Below are positions 1 through 5,594 of a stretch of DNA of 9,185 nucleotides, piece by piece; position 1 is the stretch's first letter, and each line of letters opens with the position of its first letter. The notes below the pieces were generated by a model that saw nothing but the letters and a program-made list of their open reading frames with translations, was not told the origin of the DNA and made no database searches. The stretch comes from an uncultured Lachnospiraceae bacterium. GTDB lineage: Bacteria; Bacillota; Clostridia; Lachnospirales; Lachnospiraceae. The DNA is taken from NCBI GenBank assembly GCA_947589175.1, contig CANPZR010000094.1, positions 1 to 9,185 of the forward strand, given 5' to 3'. The position numbers were made by a program, and so were the translations under genes.

Positions 1-64
1 CCTGCAGCACCGTCTCCTTTCCGAACTTTTTTGACACATGGTCCACTATGATCCTGTCTTCCAT
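1..64 (-). CDS. ABC transporter ATP-binding protein, N-terminus only
   Basis: The gene runs off the left edge, so only 21 codons are visible, reading MEDRIIVDHVSKKFGKETVL and one more residue. The pattern of a beta strand followed by VSKKFG and a short turn is the usual start of an ABC ATPase, ahead of the Walker A loop, which lies outside the window. The ATG at 64-62 has a strong GGAGG ribosome site at the proper distance. It is transcribed in the same direction as the two permease-like genes and the lipoprotein to its right, with 162 bases between it and the nearest one. It is therefore the probable energising subunit of that transporter. Family assignment rests on a short N-terminus and on context; the Walker and signature motifs cannot be seen. 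Confidence 0.7.
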   Translation of the reverse strand, partial: MEDRIIVDHVSKKFGKETVLQ

Positions 65-226
65 TGATATTCCTCCTATCTGTCTGCCACTGTTTTTTTC
101 ATTCCGCTGAATTCCGCTAAAAATCTTCCACCTGAGCTATTTCCTTCCGGCAAAAACACCCCTGCCGGACACCCTATATAAAAACTCCCGCCCGCATATA
201 CTTTCCGTATTATGCAGTCATGCCCG
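65..226. other. Intergenic gap in the ABC operon with a small inverted repeat
   Basis: This 162-base gap separates the last permease-like gene from the ATPase. It contains a 6-bp inverted repeat, CCGGCA at 147-152 and TGCCGG at 163-168, without a following T-run in either direction. It also has a 10-base near-tandem repeat at 101-120 (ATTCCGCTGA then ATTCCGCTAA). No convincing promoter was found, so the ATPase may be read from the upstream operon or from its own weak promoter. Confidence 0.4.
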
Positions 227-1069
227 CTACCTCACCATCTCAATTTTCCGCCGCTTCACCAGAAACACGGCGACGGCGGCCAGGACCAGCACCGCCACGG
301 CCAGGACTCCCGCCTGCCTGAGCGCCCCGCCCGGCGTGAGCCGCGACAGATCCAGCCAGTTCTGAGGAGCCTTGGTCAGAAGTTTTTCTGCCCATGCAAA
401 CGGCAGATTGGCCAAAAAGATCCAGAGAAGGCTCCAGATAGACAGTGCTGCCGTTCCCAGCCTGCTCCGGGTCAGGCCGTTCAGTATATATTCGACTACG
501 GCATAGACGCATCCGGCCAGCAGGAACAGAAGGGCCGAAAGCCCCACGGCCTGCCACGGCTCATATATCCGCAGCACATCCCCGGATATGGCCAGGGAAG
601 ACGCATATCCCAGTTCCGACGCCTGCGAGGAGGCAAAGCTGCCCCACGCTTTTCCCCAGTCCCCGAACATCAGCCCCGGCAGCGCCGTCAGAACCGTGAA
701 CAGAAGCTGCACCAGCACAAATGTGGCTCCCGCAAAAAACAGCGCCAGCACATGCCCCGCCCCGCTGCGCGTCAGCCCGCGCCCCCGCTGCAGCAGGAAG
801 TTCTGCGCCCCGTTCTTCAGGGGAATGTCACAGAACAGGAATACCAGCAGCAGGAGGGCGATGTTGCAGTATATGGTATCCGAAATAAAAAAGGGAAACA
901 CCGCCGGGACGATCCCCAGGCCGAAGTCCGCGGCAAACTCCCTCACCGGACGCATCACCCCGTCCATGAACACGTAGGCCAGTGCCGAAAGCAGGACAAA
1001 CCGGGACGAGAGAACCATAAGTCGGGCATCATACAGGGCAATCCGCCCCGTGCGCATCAGATTACTCAT
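227..1069 (-). CDS. ABC-2-type permease-like membrane protein (second permease)
   Basis: A 280-residue polytopic membrane protein with about six hydrophobic segments, among them FVLLSALAYVFM, a long stretch around IYCNIALLLLVFLF, a pair around VLALFFAGATFVLVQLLF, ALLFLLAGCVYAVVEYIL, ALSIWSLLWIFLANLPFAW, and a final VLAVAVLVLAAVAVFL ending in a basic tail (VKRRKIEMVR). Frame and size suit the membrane subunit of an ABC exporter, and the neighbours support this; no specific substrate is evident. The open frame extends further upstream, but I chose the ATG at 1069 (MSNLMRTG) because GGAGGTG lies just before it and it overlaps the stop of the upstream permease gene by 8 bases (ATGAGTAA). Such an overlap is typical of translational coupling. 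Exact family not recognised. Confidence 0.75.
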   Translation of the reverse strand: MSNLMRTGRIALYDARLMVLSSRFVLLSALAYVFMDGVMRPVREFAADFGLGIVPAVFPFFISDTIYCNIALLLLVFLFCDIPLKNGAQNFLLQRGRGLTRSGAGHVLALFFAGATFVLVQLLFTVLTALPGLMFGDWGKAWGSFASSQASELGYASSLAISGDVLRIYEPWQAVGLSALLFLLAGCVYAVVEYILNGLTRSRLGTAALSIWSLLWIFLANLPFAWAEKLLTKAPQNWLDLSRLTPGGALRQAGVLAVAVLVLAAVAVFLVKRRKIEMVR

Positions 1070-1919
1070 TCTGTTCACCTCCAAATATCCGGTCCCTTCG
1101 GAGCCGCAGGCAGAACAGCAGCCACACGGCGGCCGCCGCCACTGCCGTCCCGCCTGCGATGATCCCGAGAGTTGCCCATTCCGGCAGCCGGACGCCGAAC
1201 ATAAGTTCCGAGTCCAGCCCATGCTGGATGTCAAACAGGTATCTTGGCTGCAGCCATGCAGGCAGCCATCCGTATCCTGAAGTCACGAACTCGAACAGAT
1301 ACCATAAAAGTATGGGCAGGGCCACGACCACCCTCAGCCTTGTTATAAAAAGTGACACCGCCAGCGACACGAGGGCATAGAATGCCGTGCGCAGGCCTGC
1401 TAACAGCACTATGGCCGCCAGGTAGGAGGTCCCGTGGCCGCCCAGGATGAGCCGACTGTCCGTCAGGCCGGACATGACCTCCCCCTCTTCCAGGACAGGG
1501 ATCCGAAACGCCAGGGACATCAGGGTGAACAGGGGCAGGAGACCCAGGCTCCCCGCCAGAAAGGAAGAAGCCGCTGTCTGCCATACCCTCAGACCCGCAT
1601 AGGCCCCGATTCCCATGCGCTGGACACGCATGTAGACGGCTCCTTCCTCATAATCCTGTGCGAATGCGCCGGCCCCGAGGTATACCGCCAGACACATGGA
1701 CGCGCTGGATATGACGCCGGACGCAGCCAGCATGAAATAGCGCAGCGCGCTGCCAAAAAGTCCCCCGCCTTCGCCAAATGCCCCCCCTGCCACTGCCATG
1801 CTGGAAAAAATGTCTGTCAGGTAGCAGAGCACGGACACGGACACCGCCGCAAGGAACATGCCCGGCGATAACCACCGGGACAGTTCCCAGAAAATCCGCC
1901 TTCTTATTCTTCCGTGCAT
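1062..1919 (-). CDS. ABC-2-type permease-like membrane protein (first permease)
   Basis: A 285-residue membrane protein with about six hydrophobic spans: near residues 20-40 (MFLAAVSVSVLCYL), 55-85 (ALRYFMLAASGVISSASM), 110-140 (SSFLAGSLGLLPLFTLMSL), 165-190 (LAAIVLLAGLRTAFYALVSLAVSLF), 195-215 (VVVALPILLWYLFEF) and 245-270 (IIAGGTAVAAAAVWLLFCL). The N-terminus is basic (MHGRIRRRIF). The start at 1919 has a very good GGAGGAAAT-ATG ribosome site and overlaps the end of the lipoprotein gene by 16 bases. The 3' end overlaps the next permease by 8 bases, so the three genes form one tightly coupled operon. It is about the size of the next permease, which suggests a heterodimeric transmembrane pair. 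Substrate unknown. Confidence 0.75.
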   Translation of the reverse strand: MHGRIRRRIFWELSRWLSPGMFLAAVSVSVLCYLTDIFSSMAVAGGAFGEGGGLFGSALRYFMLAASGVISSASMCLAVYLGAGAFAQDYEEGAVYMRVQRMGIGAYAGLRVWQTAASSFLAGSLGLLPLFTLMSLAFRIPVLEEGEVMSGLTDSRLILGGHGTSYLAAIVLLAGLRTAFYALVSLAVSLFITRLRVVVALPILLWYLFEFVTSGYGWLPAWLQPRYLFDIQHGLDSELMFGVRLPEWATLGIIAGGTAVAAAAVWLLFCLRLRRDRIFGGEQNE

Positions 1920-3202
1920 ATTTCCTCCTCCAGGCAGTCGCCTGTATTCGCGTCATATACGAAATCAAATTCGTTCATGATTCCGTCGCTGTCCCTCCGC
2001 AGGACCGTCACCCTCCAGACCGGCGTGACCGAGGGACGAACCGTCCCGCCATCATCGTAAAAATACCCGGCATACCCGATCCTGATCCCCGATATCACGC
2101 ATTCGTCCGCAAGAACCCTCCGGTCATAATAATCCTCTACCTTTTTCAGCACCTCATTGGGAGAAAGGACGGGAGCCGCCTTCCTGCATACCTTTCCCGG
2201 TCCCCGGAGATTGCTGAACATCACATACTGTATTCCGCTGGAATCCACCCAGACATACTGGGCGTGCTGTGAAACTCCCGCCACGGTCCCGTTCCCGGCA
2301 GCGCTCCAGCGGCAGAGCGGGTCTATCTCCCTGCCGTTCCCCAGCCGGTAGGGAAGGTACAGGTTCCAGAAAGGAAGCCCGTCAACATCATAGTAAAAGC
2401 TGTAGACGCCGTAATCTGCCGTCCCTGCCTGAATCCCCATCTCTTCCAGTCGGCTTCTGTTCTCGCTTCCCACCGGTATGAAGCGGTACTCCCCGTTCAT
2501 CCGGCGGCCGGACATGTCCTCCAGAAATTCCTGGATCCTGGCTGCCATGCTGTCCGGATCCTTCAGAAAGGCCAGATCATTATGGCTTTCGCAGTCCGGG
2601 ATGTTCCTCATGACATCGCCCCACTCCCTTCTGTCATTGTAGCTCCACCCCTCGGCTCCCAGTTCCATAAACGCGCAATAAAACGGCGACTTAAAGGGGA
2701 GCCCGTCCTGCATGCCGCCCCAGTCCCCGCGGAAAGAATATGTGAGCCCATTCCTGCCCTTATATTCCTGGATGATCTCGTTTCCCTTTGTCAGCGAGAA
2801 CCCGTCCCCGGAAAACTTCCCCGGCTCCAGCCTGTCCAGCGCCTTCTGCCACTCCCCGGCGCTGTGGCGGGACAGGGTGGGGGACTTCTGGAACCCGCTC
2901 AGATCCTCTTCCCCGTCTACCTCGCTGAACACATCCACATAATAAGCGGCATATTCTTTTTCCCATGCTTCTTTTTCCGTAATGTCCGCATCCACTATGA
3001 GGTTCTCCCCAATCTCAAAGGATGCATGGCCGCTTTCCAGCTCTTCCGGGCTGATTTCGGTCCTCAGTTCCATGCTGCTGCCGGATGCCGCTCCCTGTAC
3101 GTCCCCACTGCCGGATGCCGCTCCCTGTGCGTCCCCGCTGCCGCAGGCACACAAAAATGCCGCCAGAAACAGCAGCAGAAAAACATTAAAGCCCTTGTTC
3201 AC
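1904..3202 (-). CDS. Lipoprotein of the ABC operon, possible PepSY-like C-terminus
   Basis: A secreted lipoprotein of about 432 residues. The signal peptide reads MNKGFNVFLLLFLAAF and ends in a lipobox LCAC; the lipidated cysteine is residue 20. A short low-complexity linker follows, made of two copies of GSGDxQGAAS. The rest is a large extracellular domain without membrane spans. Its last 50 residues (TPVWRVTVLRR...FDFVYDANTGDCLEE) resemble the strand-and-turn pattern of PepSY/YpeB-type domains, which is inference. An ATG at 3226 is in frame, but AAAGGAG lies inside the codons that follow it. That ribosome site serves a GTG at 3208 (gap too short) or, better, a GTG at 3202 with 9-base spacing, which also gives a normal signal peptide. 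The gene overlaps the first permease and probably supplies the extracellular subunit of the transporter or a sensor of it. Confidence 0.8.
   Translation of the reverse strand: MNKGFNVFLLLFLAAFLCACGSGDAQGAASGSGDVQGAASGSSMELRTEISPEELESGHASFEIGENLIVDADITEKEAWEKEYAAYYVDVFSEVDGEEDLSGFQKSPTLSRHSAGEWQKALDRLEPGKFSGDGFSLTKGNEIIQEYKGRNGLTYSFRGDWGGMQDGLPFKSPFYCAFMELGAEGWSYNDRREWGDVMRNIPDCESHNDLAFLKDPDSMAARIQEFLEDMSGRRMNGEYRFIPVGSENRSRLEEMGIQAGTADYGVYSFYYDVDGLPFWNLYLPYRLGNGREIDPLCRWSAAGNGTVAGVSQHAQYVWVDSSGIQYVMFSNLRGPGKVCRKAAPVLSPNEVLKKVEDYYDRRVLADECVISGIRIGYAGYFYDDGGTVRPSVTPVWRVTVLRRDSDGIMNEFDFVYDANTGDCLEEEICTEE
3078..3137 (-). repeat. Two tandem 30-bp units in the lipoprotein linker
   Basis: Units 3078-3107 and 3108-3137 differ at two positions. 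They encode the repeated decapeptide GSGDxQGAAS (x is A or V) just after the lipidated cysteine. The copy number of such a linker can change by slippage without breaking the frame. Confidence 0.9.
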
Positions 3203-3255
3203 TTTCACCGTCTCCTTTCCTGCCATGCCTTTTTAACAAATAAGATTTTTAATTG

Positions 3256-3291
3256 GAGGGAACGGGAAGGCACAGCCCATCCCGTTCCCTC
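3256..3291. terminator. Strong hairpin between exported-protein gene and lipoprotein gene
   Basis: GAGGGAACGGG (3256-3266) and CCCGTTCCCTC (3281-3291) form a perfect 11-bp GC-rich stem with a 14-base loop. It lies 12 bases after the stop of the small exported-protein gene and 53 bases before the lipoprotein start. On the leftward transcript the run of U comes before the stem and only CAAUUAAAA follows it. It is therefore not a textbook intrinsic terminator and may be a partial terminator or an RNA-processing or stabilising hairpin that separates expression of the two genes. Confidence 0.5.
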
Positions 3292-3302
3292 AAAAAAGAC
3301 AA

Positions 3303-3740
3303 TCACGGATTATATACATATTTAATATTAAGATTTGAGGAATATGATTCATACGTCAGGCTAAACACTGGGAAAAAACGGTTTCCCTTCTTTCCTTTTC
3401 CGTCCCTGTACTTGACTGTTTTTGTCATTCCCGATATGGTGCCGGAAAAATCTGCTGCCTGGACACTGACCACGTTGTCATTTTTATTCCGAAAATAAAC
3501 CTGCAGGTGATCATTTGATGCTATATTTGTGTGAATGGTTACGACTGCATCGCTGCCAGAAGCATTTTCCTTTACTTTTCCTACTCCTTCCTGCACGCTG
3601 TTCCCTCTGGATACGATAATGCTCGAGGTTGCCATCGGCATTACCTCGTCTGCCAGCGCCACGCTGCCTCCGATCAGCGTTCCTGAGAGCGCCAGAGCCG
3701 CTACCATAGTTCTTATAGTTCTTCTTGTTCTATATCTCAT
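3303..3740 (-). CDS. Small exported protein of unknown function
   Basis: A 145-residue protein with a Sec signal peptide: an arginine-rich start (MRYRTRRTIR), a hydrophobic core (MVAALALSGTLIGGSVALA) and a likely cleavage after residue 30 (ALA-DE). The mature part, about 115 residues, has no membrane segment and no cysteine. It looks beta-rich (SDAVVTIHTNI, HLQVYFRNKNDNVVSVQ) and ends in an aromatic, basic segment (TYESYSSNLNIKYVYNP). A GKGKKGNR patch near residue 115 is strongly basic. The start at 3740 has AAAGGAG seven to eight bases upstream. I do not recognise the family. Upstream lies a long structured leader region, and downstream a hairpin and then the lipoprotein/ABC operon in the same direction, so it may be the first gene of that unit. 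Confidence 0.75.
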   Translation of the reverse strand: MRYRTRRTIRTMVAALALSGTLIGGSVALADEVMPMATSSIIVSRGNSVQEGVGKVKENASGSDAVVTIHTNIASNDHLQVYFRNKNDNVVSVQAADFSGTISGMTKTVKYRDGKGKKGNRFFPVFSLTYESYSSNLNIKYVYNP

Positions 3741-3795
3741 TTAGATACACTCCTTTCATATTAAAGCAAATCACGTGTTTTCTTATAAATTATTG

Positions 3796-3812
3796 CAAAT
3801 GTACATCATTTG
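3796..3812. promoter_or_regulatory. Small inverted repeat CAAATG-N5-CATTTG
   Basis: Perfect 6-bp arms around a 5-base spacer, about 56 bases before the start codon of the exported-protein gene. It could be a protein-binding site or a minor leader hairpin; nothing further supports either. Confidence 0.3.
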
Positions 3813-3837
3813 TGATATGATAAATTTTGGTGTTTTG

Positions 3838-3891
3838 GCGTTCTTTTCATTGTGTCATTGTAGTGGCTACATCATGAAAAGAACGCTTTTT
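3838..3891 (+). terminator. 13-bp-arm hairpin followed by T-run on the + strand
   Basis: GCGTTCTTTTCAT (3838-3850) and ATGAAAAGAACGC (3874-3886) pair perfectly, and the loop holds a second small stem (TGTAG-TGG-CTACA). On the + strand TTTTT follows at once, as in an intrinsic terminator, yet no rightward gene precedes it. On the leftward strand the same stem forms without a U-run and sits over the end of the short leader frame. Confidence 0.45.
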
Positions 3892-3959
3892 GCGTTGCAA
3901 TCAGAGATTGCAATACAGTCTCTGTAAAAAGCAATTTTATAGCCCATACATTCTTTCAC
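3867..3959 (-). CDS. Possible leader peptide of 26-30 residues
   Basis: The leftward frame reads MKECMGYKIAFYRDCIAISD then CNAKSVLFMM and stops at TAG. It opens with a GTG at 3959, or with an ATG at 3947 giving 26 residues. A purine-rich GGAAAGGTGG lies upstream and is best spaced for the ATG at 3947. The peptide has three cysteines and is not obviously a signal peptide or membrane helix. The codons for CIAISDCN coincide with an 8-bp hairpin, and the last codons with the 13-bp stem, so ribosomes reading it would change folding of the leader RNA. The frame is open further upstream without an ATG. It may be coding, or a chance frame across structured RNA; function unknown. Confidence 0.25.
   Translation of the reverse strand: MKECMGYKIAFYRDCIAISDCNAKSVLFMM
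3895..3926. repeat. Two abutting hairpins
   Basis: TTGCAATC-AGA-GATTGCAA (3895-3913) is a perfect 8-bp stem with a three-base loop. TACAG-TCT-CTGTA (3914-3926), a 5-bp stem, follows without a gap. Back-to-back tight hairpins suggest a structured RNA. Confidence 0.6.
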
Positions 3960-3989
3960 CACCTTTCCAAAGCGTATGGTGCGACAGGC

Positions 3990-4022
3990 GATGAGAAAAA
4001 TATAACTGCAATTTTTCTCATC
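3990..4022. repeat. 12-bp-arm inverted repeat
   Basis: GATGAGAAAAAT (3990-4001) and ATTTTTCTCATC (4011-4022) are perfect arms around nine bases. No T-run follows on either strand, so it does not look like a terminator; a leader-RNA hairpin is the likely reading. Confidence 0.6.
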
Positions 4023-4044
4023 TATTCATCCATCCTTTCTCTGT

Positions 4045-4062
4045 GAATACCGTCCGGTATTC
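4045..4062. repeat. Short GC-containing hairpin GAATACC-GTCC-GGTATTC
   Basis: A perfect 7-bp stem with a four-base loop (8 bp if the central CG pair is counted). On the + strand TTTATCTT follows, which is weakly terminator-like. If leftward transcription begins near 4064, as the upstream promoter candidate suggests, this hairpin forms the very 5' end of the transcript, where such stems protect RNA from decay. Confidence 0.45.
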
Positions 4063-4070
4063 TTTATCTT

Positions 4071-4098
4071 CATATATAATAACTTCGCAAATTGACAA
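4071..4098 (-). promoter_or_regulatory. Candidate leftward promoter of the leader and exported-protein gene
   Basis: Read leftward, TTGTCA (4098-4093) is followed after 16 bases by TATATG (4076-4071). That is 5 of 6 and 4 of 6 bases of the housekeeping consensus. A start near 4064 would include all the hairpins and the short leader frame. No better candidate was found closer to the gene. Confidence 0.35.
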
Positions 4099-4110
4099 AG
4101 TGGGACAAAA

Positions 4111-4140
4111 TTTTTGAAATTTTTTTTATTTTTTCAAAAA
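4111..4140 (-). terminator. A/U hairpin after the anti-sigma gene
   Basis: TTTTTGAAA (4111-4119) and TTTCAAAAA (4132-4140) form a perfect 9-bp AT-rich stem starting nine bases beyond the stop of the anti-sigma-like gene. UUUUG follows on the leftward transcript. Its position favours a terminator of the sigma/anti-sigma operon, but the stem has a single G-C pair. Confidence 0.4.
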
Positions 4141-4148
4141 AGTTTTTC

Positions 4149-4841
4149 TTACTCTCTTACAGCGACGCTCTCCGCTACTTTAATGACCTCCTCTTTTCCC
4201 AAGCTGCTGCTTATTTCAAATATATACTCGTCTGTCGCCCACACTAAAATCGTCTCTCCCTTTTTGCTGTTCAGCTGACCTTCATAACCCTGTATCACGA
4301 CCGTCTCACGCTTCATATTCTCAGAGTCAATGGATTTTGCAACGTTTATTGTATCCTGTTCAAATCCCAGATACTTTTTTTCTTTCACATACTCCTGAAC
4401 ATAATTCATACTACCAACTAAATCTTCATATGCCAGCTCAAACCCATCCGGGATATAGGTCGGCTCGTATATCGTCTCCAGCGTCTGGGAGGCTTCTTCC
4501 TTCTGCTCGCTCTGTTTGTAGCGGAAGTCGTCGTGGGAATCTCCCCGATCTATGAACCACTGCGTCAGCGTCCGTATAAATCCGATCTGGCTGGCCTCCG
4601 CGGTAAAGGAAGAAACCAGCCTCACTGTCAGCACCAGCATGACCGCGGCGGCGATCCGCGCCCTTCTCCGGTATCCGGTCCGCTCCTTTTTCTTCCTCAT
4701 CCGTCCCGCCTCGTACAGCATTTCCCAGTCCCGGTCCGGCTCCGTCTCGTCCGGCTCCCACGCCTTTTCTTCCATTTCTTTTGTCGCGATATCCTGGGCC
4801 TGGCGGAAAGCCTCCTTCAGAACTTTCTCATCAATCCTCAT
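4149..4841 (-). CDS. DUF4367-type membrane-anchored anti-sigma-like protein
   Basis: A 230-residue single-span protein. Residues 1-60 are charged and cytoplasmic, the part that would hold the sigma factor. Residues 62-80 (RIAAAVMLVLTVRLVSSF) form the only membrane helix, after a basic stretch (RKKKERTGYRRRAR). The outer part has YEPTYIPDGFELAYEDL near residue 125, the conserved Y-P-x-YIPDGF start of DUF4367 domains, and ends in a short beta-rich domain (TILVWATDEYIFEISSSL). No HEXXH or zinc-binding anti-sigma motif was seen. Its ATG overlaps the sigma-factor stop (ATGA at 4841-4838), the usual arrangement of a sigma and its membrane regulator. A function in holding the sigma factor inactive until an envelope signal arrives is inferred from context. 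Confidence 0.8.
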   Translation of the reverse strand: MRIDEKVLKEAFRQAQDIATKEMEEKAWEPDETEPDRDWEMLYEAGRMRKKKERTGYRRRARIAAAVMLVLTVRLVSSFTAEASQIGFIRTLTQWFIDRGDSHDDFRYKQSEQKEEASQTLETIYEPTYIPDGFELAYEDLVGSMNYVQEYVKEKKYLGFEQDTINVAKSIDSENMKRETVVIQGYEGQLNSKKGETILVWATDEYIFEISSSLGKEEVIKVAESVAVRE

Positions 4842-5386
4842 GGCTCACACCCCATTTCTCTCAATTTTTCTCTCAACAGTTTCTTTCCTCGCTGGAGCCG
4901 CTTCCGCACTGTCTCCGGCTTTTGCCCCAGCGCGGACGCGATCTCCCTGTAACTCATTTCCTGAATCAGCTCCATATACATACAGTCCCGGTACCGGTCC
5001 GGCAGTGACTGAATCGCCCCCACTACGTGCTGCACCAGATTCTTTTCGCTGCTTGTCTCCTGCGGATCCGCCCCGGTGCGCTCGTCCGGCAGGCTGTCCG
5101 GCAGCTCCGCCGTACTGACCCGGTTCCGTTCTCTCAGCATGTTCAGAGACACGTTCTTACATATAATAACCAAAAAATTCTTCGTTTTGGGACAGATCGG
5201 CTCAGAATTTTTCGAAAAATTTTCTACAACACGCATAAATGTCTCCTGAACGGCGTCCTCCGCATCTTCATTATTATGTAAAATCTGGTAAGCGACATGA
5301 TATATAAGCCGGTGGTATTTCGCGTATATGCGCCGGAACTTCTCCCGGTCCTCTGCCCCCTCTATTTCCCGCATAAATCGTATCAT
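4838..5386 (-). CDS. ECF-type RNA polymerase sigma factor (sigma-70 family)
   Basis: A 182-residue sigma factor of ECF size. Region 2 is visible near residues 20-65 (YHRLIYHVAYQILHNNEDAEDAVQETFMRV), including the DAEDAVQETF helix that meets the -10 element. Region 4 is visible near residues 125-175 (SLPDRYRDCMYM and the helix-turn-helix MSYREIASALGQKPETVRKRLQRGKKLL), which binds the -35 element. Regions 1.2 and 3 are absent, as in ECF factors. The frame extends to 5515, but I chose the ATG at 5386 (MIRFMREIEG) because AGGAG lies seven bases before it and the extra N-terminus does not look like a sigma factor. It is co-translated with the DUF4367 protein and divergent from an M56 peptidase, so it probably answers a cell-envelope signal. 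The targets are not shown in the window. Confidence 0.92.
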   Translation of the reverse strand: MIRFMREIEGAEDREKFRRIYAKYHRLIYHVAYQILHNNEDAEDAVQETFMRVVENFSKNSEPICPKTKNFLVIICKNVSLNMLRERNRVSTAELPDSLPDERTGADPQETSSEKNLVQHVVGAIQSLPDRYRDCMYMELIQEMSYREIASALGQKPETVRKRLQRGKKLLREKLREMGCEP

Positions 5387-5465
5387 CTTTGATCTCCTGG
5401 AATTATCTGTGTTCTGCTGTAATCTTTTCGTCCTCATTTCCCAATAAAAATTTCCACATAGATAT

Positions 5466-5494
5466 ATTGTATCAAATTGCTGGCAGGATAACAA
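5466..5494 (-). promoter_or_regulatory. Leftward promoter of the sigma/anti-sigma operon
   Basis: Read leftward, TTGTTA (5494-5489) and TACAAT (5471-5466) are separated by exactly 17 bases, close to the housekeeping sigma consensus. The predicted start lies about 75 bases before the sigma-factor ATG. An inverted repeat covers the -35 box and spacer. Confidence 0.6.
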
Positions 5495-5501
5495 TTTGAT
5501 A
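5470..5501. promoter_or_regulatory. 10-bp-arm inverted repeat over the sigma promoter, likely operator
   Basis: TATCAAATTG (5470-5479) and CAATTTGATA (5492-5501) are perfect arms with a 12-base spacer. One arm covers the -35 box and the other abuts the -10 box of the leftward promoter, which is where a repressor dimer would block polymerase. It may control both divergent directions. The binding protein is unknown. Confidence 0.5.
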
Positions 5502-5534
5502 TTAATAAATAACATCTGTTGACCGATATAATAT
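5501..5534 (+). repeat. 34-bp perfect direct repeat, left copy
   Basis: Identical to 9106-9139 over all 34 bases; the match stops sharply at both ends apart from chance bases. The sequence begins ATTAATAAATAACATC and ends TTGACCGATATAATAT. It holds a TATAAT box at 5527-5532 directed at the M56 gene, but no good -35 box 16-18 bases before it. It could be a conserved regulatory element or a recombination or attachment site. Rightward transcription of the M56 gene would start just after it. Confidence 0.85.
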
Positions 5535-5594
5535 ATGAGACGGCTATCGGAATCACTGACTGGGAACTCTTGCTCCGGAATGGAGGTTCGTGTG

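Larger units (their letters stand above)
3741..4148. other. 400-base structured intergenic region
   Basis: No conventional gene is evident here, but the stretch holds at least seven perfect inverted repeats (arms of 5 to 13 bp) in 345 bases, a possible leader peptide and a possible leftward promoter; these are listed separately. Read leftward, the order is promoter, hairpin, hairpin, ribosome site with short frame, three hairpins, a small palindrome, then the exported-protein gene. This order suits a 5' leader of about 320 nucleotides. I could not match it to a riboswitch class I know. Confidence 0.6.

Noticed and set aside
8..22. 15-base identity with 3206-3220 (CACCGTCTCCTTTCC)
   Set aside because: It includes an AAAGGAG motif common in this DNA and encodes GKETV in the ATPase; no flanking similarity, so probably chance.
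212..1162. Long rightward open frame of 316 codons
   Set aside because: It lies opposite the permease gene, is rich in P, R, Q and H as GC-rich antisense frames are, and has no ribosome site.
2582..3325. Rightward open frame of 247 codons
   Set aside because: Antisense to the lipoprotein gene, which has a signal peptide, lipobox and operon overlaps; the frame has no domain and no ribosome site.
3838..4062. CRISPR array or known riboswitch
   Set aside because: The inverted repeats differ from one another and there is no repeat-spacer periodicity; I recognised no conserved riboswitch core.
4092..4120. Rightward promoter TTGACA-N17-TGAAAT
   Set aside because: The -10 match is weak, it lies in AT-rich DNA and leads only into the antisense of the anti-sigma gene.
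5387..5515. N-terminal extension of the sigma factor to 5515
   Set aside because: It would run through the promoter and operator-like repeat; the ATG at 5386 has the ribosome site and starts a normal ECF sequence.
5519..5532. TTGACC and TATAAT inside the 34-bp repeat as a promoter pair
   Set aside because: Only two bases separate them, so they cannot be the -35 and -10 of one promoter; TATAAT alone remains a possible -10.
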